Shown here in pieces: positions 54,828-61,811 of a stretch of 61,811 bases of DNA. The stretch's first letter is position 1. Every line of letters starts with the position of its first letter. The notes beneath the pieces were generated by a model. That model was not told the origin of the DNA and did no database searches. It saw only the letters and a list, made by a program, of their open reading frames with translations. Position numbers and translations under genes: made by a program. This DNA comes from Bacteroidota bacterium (GTDB lineage Bacteria; Bacteroidota; Bacteroidia; Bacteroidales; P3): contig JAFNAR010000011.1 in the NCBI GenBank assembly GCA_017860255.1, positions 1 through 61,811 on the forward strand, given 5' to 3'.

Positions 54828-56228
54828 ATGAAAAAGATTTTCTTATTAGTTTTAATTGGTCTTTTTGCACAAGCAACTTATGCTCAAAGTGAAAAAGAAT
54901 TTGAGACAGACACAGTAATTTTAAATAGAATAGAAAAGTGGAAAGACTTAAAGTTTGGATTTATGATGCATTGGGGAATTTATTCTCAATGGGGAGTTGT
55001 TGAGTCATGGAGTATTTGTAATGAACCTTGGATAACTCGTAATGGAGAAAATTATGTTGATTATGTAAAGCGTTATCAAGACCTAAATAAAACATTTAAT
55101 CCTAAGAAGTTTAATCCTGAATATTGGGCAGATATAGCAAATAAAGCAGGAATGAAATATGTAGTATTTACAACAAAGCATCATGATGGTTTTTGTATGT
55201 TTGATACTAAAGAAACTTCTTATTCAATAACTGATAAGTCTTGTCCTTACTCTTTAAATCCTAAGGCTGATATTACAAAAGAAGTTGTAAAAGAATTTAG
55301 AAAGAAAAACTTTTGGATAGGCTTATACTTTTCTAAACCTGACTGGCATTGCAAAGATTATTGGGCTCCTGAATGGGCAACTCCTGATAGAAATGTAAAC
55401 TATGATATAGATAAGTATCCTCAGCGTTGGAAGAAATATTGTGATTTTACCTTTAACCAAATTAAAGAGCTAACAACAAACTATGGAAATATTGATATTC
55501 TTTGGCTTGATGGAGGTTGGGTGCGTCCTAGTTGGAGTGTAGATGCAGAAACTGAAAGTTGGCTTGGTTGTTATAAAAGAATTCAAGATATTAATATGCC
55601 AAAGATAGCTTCAATGGCAAGAGAAAATAATTCTGATCTTTTAATTGTTGACCGTTCTGTTCATGGAAAATACGAAAATTACAGAACACCTGAACAAGAA
55701 GTTCCTGATAAACCTTTAGACTATCCTTGGGAAACTTGTATGACTATGGGAGATTCTTGGTCTTATGTTCCAAATGATAATTATAAAAGCACAAATAAGT
55801 TAATTCATCTCTTGGTTGATATTGTATCAAAAGGAGGTAATTTTCTTTTAAATGTTGCTCCTGATGCAAATGGAGAACTTCCAATAAATGCCGTTGAAAG
55901 AATGAAAGAAATAGGTTCTTGGTTAGAAATAAATGGTGGGGCAATATATGGAACTCGTCCTGTTTCACCTTATAAAGACAATAAGTTATGTTTCACTCAA
56001 AGCAAAAATGGAGAAATTTATGGAATTTACTTATTAGACGAAGGCATAAATCTTCCAGAGGTTATTGAATTTAATTTTCCTAAAGAATTAAAGACTGGTT
56101 CAATAAAAATTAAAGGGACTAACATAAAAGCAAAATTAATTAAGCAAGATAAAGGTTATAAGATAATAATTCCAAACAAACTTATAGAATTTAATCCTTT
56201 AAAGCATGCTATTGTTTTTTATTTGTAA
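54828..56228 (+). CDS. Glycoside hydrolase family 29 alpha-L-fucosidase
   Basis: 466 residues. The signal peptide ends ATYAQ. The barrel has KFGFMMHWGIYSQWGVVESW, YVVFTTKHHDGFCMFDTKETSYS and the nucleophile Asp in IDILWLDGGWVRP. A small C-terminal beta domain follows (GEIYGIYLLDEGINLP). It releases alpha-linked fucose from host or algal glycans, presumably in the periplasm. Paired with the GH3 gene upstream; no SusC/SusD transporter or regulator is adjacent. Confidence 0.94.
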   Translation: MKKIFLLVLIGLFAQATYAQSEKEFETDTVILNRIEKWKDLKFGFMMHWGIYSQWGVVESWSICNEPWITRNGENYVDYVKRYQDLNKTFNPKKFNPEYWADIANKAGMKYVVFTTKHHDGFCMFDTKETSYSITDKSCPYSLNPKADITKEVVKEFRKKNFWIGLYFSKPDWHCKDYWAPEWATPDRNVNYDIDKYPQRWKKYCDFTFNQIKELTTNYGNIDILWLDGGWVRPSWSVDAETESWLGCYKRIQDINMPKIASMARENNSDLLIVDRSVHGKYENYRTPEQEVPDKPLDYPWETCMTMGDSWSYVPNDNYKSTNKLIHLLVDIVSKGGNFLLNVAPDANGELPINAVERMKEIGSWLEINGGAIYGTRPVSPYKDNKLCFTQSKNGEIYGIYLLDEGINLPEVIEFNFPKELKTGSIKIKGTNIKAKLIKQDKGYKIIIPNKLIEFNPLKHAIVFYL

Positions 56229-56319
56229 TTTTTTCCACAAGAAATATTGAGTTTAAACTATACACTTGATTTTTATTCAATTTATTTTTGTATATTATCT
56301 TTTTTATTATATCTTTGCT

Positions 56320-56327
56320 GCACTAAA
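56320..56327 (+). promoter_or_regulatory. -7 promoter box of the His-rich lipoprotein gene
   Basis: TATCTTTG followed by C matches TAnnTTTG; it is 20 bases before the ATG at 56348. Confidence 0.6.
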
Positions 56328-56347
56328 AATTTAAAAATTATTGGAAT

Positions 56348-56632
56348 ATGAAAAAAACATTATTTATTCTATTGTTATTAGCGGCTTCATTATTTGGTGT
56401 TAGTGCATGTCAAGAAATGTTTGACGATAACGGAAATGTTAATTGGGGAGAATTTCCAACTGAAACAGGTACTGGAACTTGTACTGATAGCTGTACTGGA
56501 ACTGGGACTTGCGAAGGAAATCATCATAATCACAATTATGGAGGGGCTGAAACAGGAACTTGTTCTGGAACTGAAACAGGAAGTCATCATGGACAAGGTG
56601 GTGGACATGGTCATCATGGAAACAACCACTAA
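56348..56632 (+). CDS. Small His/Thr/Gly-rich lipoprotein, probable metal binder
   Basis: 94 residues. The signal peptide ends in the lipobox GVSAC (Cys21). The mature part has four short TGTC or SCTG-type Thr-Gly-Cys repeats (TETGTGTCTDSC, TGTGTCEG, TETGS) with four to five Cys, then His clusters NHHNHN and SHHGQGGGHGHHGNNH. This composition suggests surface or periplasmic metal binding (Zn, Ni or Cu); that is inference. The repeats are also visible in the DNA (ACTGGAACT) and could vary by slippage. No known family recognised. Confidence 0.7.
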   Translation: MKKTLFILLLLAASLFGVSACQEMFDDNGNVNWGEFPTETGTGTCTDSCTGTGTCEGNHHNHNYGGAETGTCSGTETGSHHGQGGGHGHHGNNH

Positions 56633-56653
56633 GAACTAAGGCTATATTTAACA

Positions 56654-56685
56654 AAAAGGCGAGGCTAAATATAGTCTCGCCTTTT
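56654..56685 (+). terminator. Intrinsic terminator of the His-rich lipoprotein gene
   Basis: AAAAGGCGAG (56654-56663) and CTCGCCTTTT (56676-56685) form a perfect 10-bp stem. It lies 21 bases after the stop. Confidence 0.8.
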
Positions 56686-56751
56686 GTATGTAAAGAAATA
56701 TATAATTTGTTGTAAAGAGGGAACTCCTTATAAATTTAATGTGTTTTTTAA

Positions 56752-57060
56752 CTAACGAATTATATAAATATCTTCGTTGTCTTTCTTCATCATATACTTC
56801 TCTCTTCCATACTTCTCAATAGCATCAATATCTGTTTTAAGCTTAATGATATTAATACTATCTTGTTTCATTTCTTTAGAATAAAACTCTTTCTTTTCCT
56901 CTATTTGACGAAGTTGCTTATGGAGTTTGTAATAGTAAACCAAACTATTCTCTCCAAGCAAAAGCAACAGAGCAAATCCAACCCCAATCAAAAAATAGCG
57001 ATTGATTAAAAGCTTAATTATATTCTTTTTATTGATAAAGGATGGTACTTTAAGTTTCAT
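56752..57060 (-). CDS. FtsB/DivIC-like septum formation protein
   Basis: 102 residues. A short basic N-terminus precedes one transmembrane helix (about 22-42, YFLIGVGFALLLLLGENSLVYYY). A coiled coil follows (KLHKQLRQIEEKKEFYSKEM) and then REKYMMKKDNEDIYIIR, the FtsB/DivIC end motif. It is a bitopic divisome protein. It overlaps the HAD gene by 1 base. Confidence 0.85.
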   Translation of the reverse strand: MKLKVPSFINKKNIIKLLINRYFLIGVGFALLLLLGENSLVYYYKLHKQLRQIEEKKEFYSKEMKQDSINIIKLKTDIDAIEKYGREKYMMKKDNEDIYIIR

Positions 57061-57686
57061 TATATTATCTTTTTGTCGTAAAGGTCATTTATTGTTTCTC
57101 CTCCAGTTAGCCAATAGGTATTAAGCCCCACTTTCTTTGCGCCTTCAATATGTTGAGGACTGTCTTCAATAAACAAAGTTTCCTCTGCTTTTATTCCTGC
57201 ATCGTTTAACAACCACTGAAAAGACTCTGGATGAGGTTTTCTCATCTTTATTTCGTTTGAGAAATATGCTTTGGTGAAAAGCATTTTAAAAATATCAAAT
57301 CCAAATTCCTCTTTATAGCGTTTCTTTAGCAATTCAATATGAAGTTCGTTTGTATTGCTAAAAAGATAAACATTATATTTCAGTTTCAAAAGCCCAATTA
57401 GTTCTATTCTTTCTTTTGGTAAATCAAGAATCATAGAAAACCAAGCATTGTCTATTTGTTCATCAGTCAAATTAACCTTAACCAAATCTCTAATTCCATT
57501 TCTAAACTCTTCAATGGAACACTTCCCTTCTTCAAACTTATCTACTATCTCCACTTGCTTAGCTTGAGTGAAATGTTTATCAAAGTCCATAATTCCATAT
57601 TCTTTGAAAACATCCACCATTTTATGATAGTCAACATTTAAAACAACACCACCCAAATCAAGTAATAAATTCTTAATCTCACTCAT
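57060..57686 (-). CDS. HAD-superfamily hydrolase, subfamily IA
   Basis: 208 residues. It has motif I LLLDLGGVVLNVD, a helical cap (EFRNGIRDLV), motif II LFSNTNELH and motif III/IV KMRKPHPESFQWLL and LFIEDSPQHIEGAKKVGL. It resembles the YihX/glucose-1-phosphatase-like group in which the second motif-I Asp is replaced (DLGGV). The substrate is unknown. It lies 2 bases after thiL. Confidence 0.88.
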   Translation of the reverse strand: MSEIKNLLLDLGGVVLNVDYHKMVDVFKEYGIMDFDKHFTQAKQVEIVDKFEEGKCSIEEFRNGIRDLVKVNLTDEQIDNAWFSMILDLPKERIELIGLLKLKYNVYLFSNTNELHIELLKKRYKEEFGFDIFKMLFTKAYFSNEIKMRKPHPESFQWLLNDAGIKAEETLFIEDSPQHIEGAKKVGLNTYWLTGGETINDLYDKKII

Positions 57687-57688
57687 TT

Positions 57689-58729
57689 CTATTTCTCTTC
57701 CTTTCTATAATGATTCCAGCCTTGAGCCCTAAGTTCTATAGTTGTATCTTGAGGAGTCACTAACTGACATCCCATTGACTTATCTGTTATATGCCCAATA
57801 ACTGTTATATTTTCGTTTTCTTTAATCTTTTCAAAATCTTTTTGGTCAATTGTAAAAAGAAGTTCATAATCTTCTCCCCCATTTAAAGCTCCAACATCTG
57901 CCATTATCTTAAACTCTTCCAAAGTTCTTGTTGTTTCATAATCTATTGGGAACTTTTCAATATAAAGCTCACAGCCAACATCTGAACTTTTGCATATATG
58001 AAGCATTTCTGAAGCCAATCCATCTGAAATATCTATCATGGAAGTTGGAAGAATATTATTTTCTCTCAACCATTCAACAGTTTTCTTTCCTGCTTCTGGT
58101 TTAAGCTGACGTTCCAAAACATATTCATAAGTTGAAAAATCAGGTTGAAAATTTGGATTAGCCTTAAAGGTTACCTTTTCTCTTTGCAATACTAAAAGAC
58201 CAGCATAAGCTCCTCCCAAATCACCACTAACACAAATCAAATCATAAACTTTTGCTCCATTTCTTCCAACCATTTTATCTTGTTCAACTTCACCAATAAC
58301 GGTAATTGAGATAAAAAGTCCAGAAACAGAAGAAGTGGTATCACCTCCAACAATATCTACATTATATTTTTCACAAGCCAAATGTATTCCAGCATAAAGC
58401 TCTTCTAAAGCCTCAACAGAATATCTATTACTTGAAGATATTGTAATTGTAATTTGTTTTGGCTGACCATTCATTGCATAAATATCGGAGAAGTTTACAA
58501 CACATGCCTTATAACCTAAATGTTTTAGAGGTGTGTAAACCATATCAAAATGCACTCCTTCAACCATTGCATCAGTTGAAACCAAAACAATTTTATCGTT
58601 ATATTTTAATGCAGCAGCATCATCACCAATTCCAATAATGGTGGAATTATTCCTAATTTCTTGTTTTGGATTTAATCTCTCAATCAATCCAAATTCACCT
58701 ATCTCTTCTAACTCAGTTCTTTGTCCCAT
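57689..58729 (-). CDS. thiL: Thiamine-monophosphate kinase
   Basis: 346 residues. It phosphorylates TMP to the cofactor TPP. It shows IGIGDDAAALKYNDKIVLVSTDAMVEGVHFD, ACVVNFSDIYAMNGQPKQITI, VGGDTTSSVSG, CVSGDLGGAYAGLLVL and the C-terminal SMIDISDGLASEML and GGEDYELLFT, the PurM-like ATP-binding core. First gene of thiL-HAD-ftsB-like. The -7 box is at 58756. Confidence 0.95.
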   Translation of the reverse strand: MGQRTELEEIGEFGLIERLNPKQEIRNNSTIIGIGDDAAALKYNDKIVLVSTDAMVEGVHFDMVYTPLKHLGYKACVVNFSDIYAMNGQPKQITITISSSNRYSVEALEELYAGIHLACEKYNVDIVGGDTTSSVSGLFISITVIGEVEQDKMVGRNGAKVYDLICVSGDLGGAYAGLLVLQREKVTFKANPNFQPDFSTYEYVLERQLKPEAGKKTVEWLRENNILPTSMIDISDGLASEMLHICKSSDVGCELYIEKFPIDYETTRTLEEFKIMADVGALNGGEDYELLFTIDQKDFEKIKENENITVIGHITDKSMGCQLVTPQDTTIELRAQGWNHYRKEEK

Positions 58730-58755
58730 TCAAAACCATATAAATTTAATGTCTG

Positions 58756-58763
58756 CAAAGATA
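58756..58763 (-). promoter_or_regulatory. -7 promoter box of thiL
   Basis: CAAAGATA on the + strand is TATCTTTG on the minus strand, followed by CA; it lies 27 bases before the ATG at 58729. Confidence 0.6.
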
Positions 58764-58804
58764 GTAAAAAAATATGGGGCTAAGAATATCGTCTCCAAAG
58801 ATTT

Positions 58805-59887
58805 CTATTTATCTAACAAATATAGATAGTTAGCATAGCCTTCTTTTTCCATACTTTCCTTTGGGATAAAACGTAGAGAAGCACTATTTATACAATAACG
58901 CATTCCTCCCAATTGCTTAGGACCATCATTAAACAAATGTCCAAGATGCGAATTTCCTTTCTTACTTCTTACCTCTGTTCTAATCATTCCAAAACTATCA
59001 TCAACGTCTTCCTCAATTTTATTATAGTCAATTGGCTTTGCAAAACTTGGCCATCCACAATCAGAATCAAACTTATCCTTTGAAGAAAAAAGAGGCTCTC
59101 CAGTTGTTATATCAACATATATTCCTTCTCTATCTTCATCCCAATATTCATTCTTATATGGAGGTTCTGTTGCATTTTCTTGAGTTACCTCGTATTGAAT
59201 TTTAGATAATTTATTTTTCAATACCTCATCACTTGGCTTTTGAAAAGGATTATAGTTTGGAGTTTCTTTATATTGGTTAGCTTTCTTAGCCAAATCAAAT
59301 AAATCTTTCCCAATATGACAATAACCTCCCTTATTATTATCTAAATAATCTTGATGATATTGTTCTGCATCATAAAAGTTTTTCAAGGGAAGAATTTCTA
59401 CAACAATAGGCTTTTCGTATTGTTTCGATAATTCTTCAATTTTCTTTTCAATAATAGGCATATCCTTTTCATCAACATAATATATACCTGTTCTGTATTG
59501 AGTGCCTATATCCCCTCCTTGTTTGTTTAGACTTGTTGGGTCGATAGTTTGAAGAAATAAATCAATCAAAAGTTCTAAGGAAACAGCATTTGGATTATAA
59601 CTAACCTTTACCGTTTCAGCAAATTCTGTTTCTCCAGAACAAACTTCCTTATAAGTTGGATTTGCAATATTTCCATTAGCATAACCCACCTGAGTTTCTT
59701 CCACTCCTCTTATAAGTTTTAAGAAATGCTCTGTTCCCCAAAAGCAACCACCTGCAAAATATATTTCTTTCATTTTAGTATTTTCTTTCATAATCATTTT
59801 AGTTTTAGGTTGACTAAATGAACAAGAATTTAGAAATATCAAAGTACTCCAAATAAATATTAGATATTTAGCCAAATGCTTGTTCAT
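58805..59887 (-). CDS. msrAB: Exported bifunctional methionine sulfoxide reductase MsrA-MsrB
   Basis: 360 residues. The N-terminal signal has a lipobox at FLNSC (Cys22), so the enzyme is likely a lipoprotein facing the periplasm. The MsrA domain has the catalytic GCFWG (Cys48) and [16 protein letters not shown]. The MsrB domain has [24 protein letters not shown] and the catalytic Cys in [13 protein letters not shown]. The CxxC zinc pairs of many MsrB proteins are absent. It repairs both epimers of oxidised Met in envelope proteins. Single gene. Confidence 0.95.
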   Translation of the reverse strand: MNKHLAKYLIFIWSTLIFLNSCSFSQPKTKMIMKENTKMKEIYFAGGCFWGTEHFLKLIRGVEETQVGYANGNIANPTYKEVCSGETEFAETVKVSYNPNAVSLELLIDLFLQTIDPTSLNKQGGDIGTQYRTGIYYVDEKDMPIIEKKIEELSKQYEKPIVVEILPLKNFYDAEQYHQDYLDNNKGGYCHIGKDLFDLAKKANQYKETPNYNPFQKPSDEVLKNKLSKIQYEVTQENATEPPYKNEYWDEDREGIYVDITTGEPLFSSKDKFDSDCGWPSFAKPIDYNKIEEDVDDSFGMIRTEVRSKKGNSHLGHLFNDGPKQLGGMRYCINSASLRFIPKESMEKEGYANYLYLLDK

Positions 59888-60013
59888 AACTTTTTTAATA
59901 AAAAAACGAATTAATGCTTTTAATATTACACATATAAGTTAATGAACATGCGATAAAAAAGGAGAGAATAAATATTCTCTCCTTCCATATAATTTATTTC
60001 TCTTAAGGAAATA

Positions 60014-61015
60014 TTATGCTCCAAGTGTAGCTACCATAACTGCTTTTATGGTGTGAAGACGGTTTTCTGCCTCGTCAAAAACAATTGACATTGCGCTTTC
60101 AAATACATCTTCTGTAACTTCCATTGCTTCTAAACCATATTTAGCATGAATATCTCTACCTACTTGAGTTTCTAAATTGTGGAATGCTGGTAAGCAGTGC
60201 ATAAACTTAACTTTAGGATTACCTGTCATTTTTACAACATCCATATTGATTTGGTAAGGGCGAAGAAGTTTAATTCTTTCATCCCATACTTCTGCTGGTT
60301 CTCCCATTGATACCCAAACGTCTGTGTAAAGGAAATCACATCCCTTAACAGCTTCTTCAACGTTATCAGTAATAGTTATCTTAGCTCCAGTTTCTTTTGC
60401 AATTTCTCTACATTTTGCAACTAATTCTGGATCTTGTTGACATGATTTAGGAGCCGCAGCTCTGAAATCCATTCCCATCTTTGCAGCACCAACCATTAAA
60501 GAGTTACCCATATTGTTCTTAGCATCTCCTAAATAGCAGAAAGAAACTTGGTTTAATGGTTTGTCGATATGTTCTGTCATTGTAAGGAAGTCAGCAAGAA
60601 TTTGAGTTGGGTGGAATTCTGTTGTTAAACCATTCCAAACTGGAACTCCAGCATATTCTGCTAAAGTTTCAACTGTAGATTGATCATAACCACGATATTC
60701 AATACCATCATACATTCTACCAAGAACTCTTGCAGTATCTTTCATAGATTCTTTCTTACCCATTTGAGAACCTGAAGGTCCTAAATAAGTTACGTGAGCA
60801 CCTTGGTCTAAAGCTCCAACTTCAAAAGAACAACGTGTACGTGTTGAATCTTTTTCAAATAAAAGAACTATATTTTTACCTTTAAGGCGTTGTTCTTCTG
60901 TACCAGTATATTTTGCACGTTTAAGGTCTCGTGCCAAATCCAAAAAATATTGAATTTCTTTTGGAGTAAAATCTAAAAGCTTTAAAAAGCTTCTGTTTCT
61001 TAAATTGAATGCCAT
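60014..61015 (-). CDS. argF: Ornithine carbamoyltransferase
   Basis: 333 residues. The carbamoyl-phosphate motif is [12 protein letters not shown] near residue 56. [13 protein letters not shown], the ornithine-binding DVWVSMGEP (SMG loop) and HCLPAFHN near 272 follow. These are hallmarks of true ornithine transcarbamylase, not of the N-acetyl- or N-succinylornithine enzymes many Bacteroidota use. It could serve arginine synthesis or the arginine deiminase pathway. No arcA, arcC or other arg gene is adjacent. Confidence 0.95.
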   Translation of the reverse strand: MAFNLRNRSFLKLLDFTPKEIQYFLDLARDLKRAKYTGTEEQRLKGKNIVLLFEKDSTRTRCSFEVGALDQGAHVTYLGPSGSQMGKKESMKDTARVLGRMYDGIEYRGYDQSTVETLAEYAGVPVWNGLTTEFHPTQILADFLTMTEHIDKPLNQVSFCYLGDAKNNMGNSLMVGAAKMGMDFRAAAPKSCQQDPELVAKCREIAKETGAKITITDNVEEAVKGCDFLYTDVWVSMGEPAEVWDERIKLLRPYQINMDVVKMTGNPKVKFMHCLPAFHNLETQVGRDIHAKYGLEAMEVTEDVFESAMSIVFDEAENRLHTIKAVMVATLGA

Positions 61016-61059
61016 ATTAATTAAATTTTATTGTGTCAAAAAATTATTTATTCAGGGCA

Positions 61060-61089
61060 CAAAGTTATGAATTTATTCCCATCTGCAAA
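61060..61089 (-). promoter_or_regulatory. -33/-7 promoter of argF
   Basis: On the minus strand TTTG (61086-61089) and TAACTTTG (61060-61067) are separated by 18 bp. An alternative -7 box, TATTTTTG followed by CA, overlaps the -33 element (61086-61093). The ATG is at 61015. Confidence 0.65.
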
Positions 61090-61141
61090 AATATTTGAAG
61101 TTATAATGAGATTATGATATTAAAACTAGTACTCAATCCTC

Positions 61142-61417
61142 TTATTTCTTCTTATTTCCCGAAAATATAGGAGTAAATAATGCAAATGCAGCCATAAGAT
61201 ACCCCCAAGCGGCAGCTTGAATATATGAACCAGAATCTTTTAAATAAAGAATTACATAATCCATAACCCATCTATCATCACACATAGTATCAAATAAGGG
61301 TGATATTATAATCATAATAATGAAATAAAGCGACCCAAGTCCAATAGCGTAAGTATTAAAAAACAAGATCTTCTTCAATAAGCTATAAGACCTAAATTTT
61401 TCTTTTACATCTCTCAT
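61142..61417 (-). CDS. Small two-helix membrane protein
   Basis: 91 residues from the ATG at 61417. Two hydrophobic helices are at about 17-40 (ILFFNTYAIGLGSLYFIIMII) and 66-84 (YIQAAAWGYLMAAFALFTPIF). The loop has an acidic/Cys segment (DTMCDDRWVMDY) and the C-terminus is basic. No family recognised. A longer frame from a TTG at 61456 is less likely. A promoter with both boxes lies at 61481-61510. Confidence 0.65.
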   Translation of the reverse strand: MRDVKEKFRSYSLLKKILFFNTYAIGLGSLYFIIMIIISPLFDTMCDDRWVMDYVILYLKDSGSYIQAAAWGYLMAAFALFTPIFSGNKKK

Positions 61418-61480
61418 CTTACAGTAATTTTTGTAAAAAACAATCAAGAAATCCAATTAATGACCTAATTTATAAGTCTG

Positions 61481-61510
61481 CAAAGTTAATATTTTATTTT
61501 TGTTCGCAAA
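61481..61510 (-). promoter_or_regulatory. -33/-7 promoter of the small membrane-protein gene
   Basis: On the minus strand TTTG (61507-61510) and TAACTTTG (61481-61488) are separated by 18 bp, and the -7 box is followed by CA. Confidence 0.7.
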
Positions 61511-61586
61511 GACTCTTACATAAAAAACAAAGCTATTAAAATTTAGTGCTTTTTTACACCAAGAAAGAAGCCACTTAATCCACTCT

Positions 61587-61738
61587 AAACAAGGATTTAA
61601 TAAGTTCTAATTTGATATAAATTTAGTTTAATGGCATTATATTCTCGGTTTAATGGCATTATATTGGAAGTATAATGGCATTATATGGTTGGTTTAATGG
61701 CATTATACTGAGAATATAATGCCATTAAACTAAATTTA
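61587..61738. repeat. Intergenic array G (AATGGCATTATA motif) with a 29-bp perfect inverted repeat
   Basis: Five units with AATGGCATTATA-like cores start at 61630, 61652, 61674, 61696 and 61718, exactly 22 bp apart; the last is inverted. The unit at 61671-61685 is a perfect dyad, TATAATG/CATTATA around one G. Arms 61618-61646 and 61710-61738 are perfect inverted copies of 29 bp. To the left, AAACAAGGATTTAATAAG (61587) resembles the left-hand units of arrays C, D, E, F and H. The rest of the stretch to 61811 is AT-rich with no gene seen. Confidence 0.9.
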
Positions 61739-61811
61739 ATCAAGCTTTTGTCGTTTCCTGAAATAGGTTTACACTTTTTAGGTTATTACTAATTCAAATT
61801 TACAGTTTATT

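Noticed and set aside
56390..56654. Overlapping frames on both strands of the His-rich lipoprotein gene
   Set aside because: They are shadows created by the repetitive Thr-Gly-Cys/His codons; only the 56348 frame has a signal peptide, promoter and terminator.
61618..61738. Phase-variable invertible promoter
   Set aside because: The 29-bp arms are suggestive, but there is no TAnnTTTG box between them and no recombinase nearby; they are better explained as part of array G.

Overview
The window is AT-rich chromosomal DNA (roughly 30% GC by eye) from a member of the Bacteroidota, most likely a Bacteroidales-like lineage. The evidence is an LpxC-FabZ fusion, a DUF4295 gene beside rpmG and ftsY, a C-terminally truncated ATP synthase epsilon subunit, glycine-lipid acyltransferase homologues (GlsA/GlsB), the type IX secretion regulator PorX together with a large protein carrying a type B (gliding-motility-like) sorting domain, absence of obvious Shine-Dalgarno sites, and many promoters with the Bacteroidota -7 box TAnnTTTG. 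All functional calls are by eye from motifs and family knowledge; no search was run. I saw no tRNA, rRNA, transposase, integrase or Cas gene.

Layout. 415-2994 is a secreted T9SS cargo protein. 3344-5099 is atpC/atpD on the minus strand. 5771-8062 is ribF, an LRR protein and a carbon-nitrogen hydrolase. 8066-10511 holds a PepSY-like lipoprotein, a DoxX protein and a TSUP permease. 10670-16698 is a long minus-strand block: rpmG, DUF4295, ftsY, an outer-membrane barrel, rimO, a TPR protein, then an ECF sigma factor, its probable anti-sigma factor and a Spy/CpxP-like protein. 16936-19127 is lpxC-fabZ and lpxA (lipid A). 19529-25779 is mreB, purH, pfkA, engB, glsB and glsA. 26858-30780 is an MBL hydrolase, mazG, a GT9 glycosyltransferase and sufB. 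31159-32663 is a small redox-looking cluster: a DoxX-thioredoxin fusion between two paralogous four-cysteine lipoproteins. It is followed by porX and tsaE. After corA come pgk, an SDR, meaB, a META lipoprotein and priA, then a DUF3298 protein, an S23 four-helix-bundle protein, a CDF transporter and a nitroreductase. After glyA sits a two-gene nuclease cassette (48750-50356) bracketed by about 60-bp direct repeats of the glyA terminator. Then come a GNAT, folC, a GH3 and a GH29 glycosidase, a His-rich lipoprotein, ftsB-like, HAD, thiL, msrAB, argF and a small membrane protein.

The most unusual content lies between genes. Nine intergenic spacers hold arrays of 5-10 short imperfect units. In eight arrays the pitch is 21-23 bp (two helical turns) and in one it is 18 bp. 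Each array has its own central motif, usually a dyad. In six arrays the left side on the + strand carries a related AAATCAAG-type unit, whatever the direction of the neighbouring genes. Arrays at 5415 and 9310 are clear paralogues unit by unit. Within them the dyad arms change in a compensatory way, which suggests selection on two-fold symmetry. I do not know a named family that matches. The second candidate system is the nuclease pair: a PD-(D/E)XK-like protein plus an MjaI-type endonuclease, with no methyltransferase, between direct repeats. The third is the DoxX-thioredoxin/four-cysteine lipoprotein cluster.
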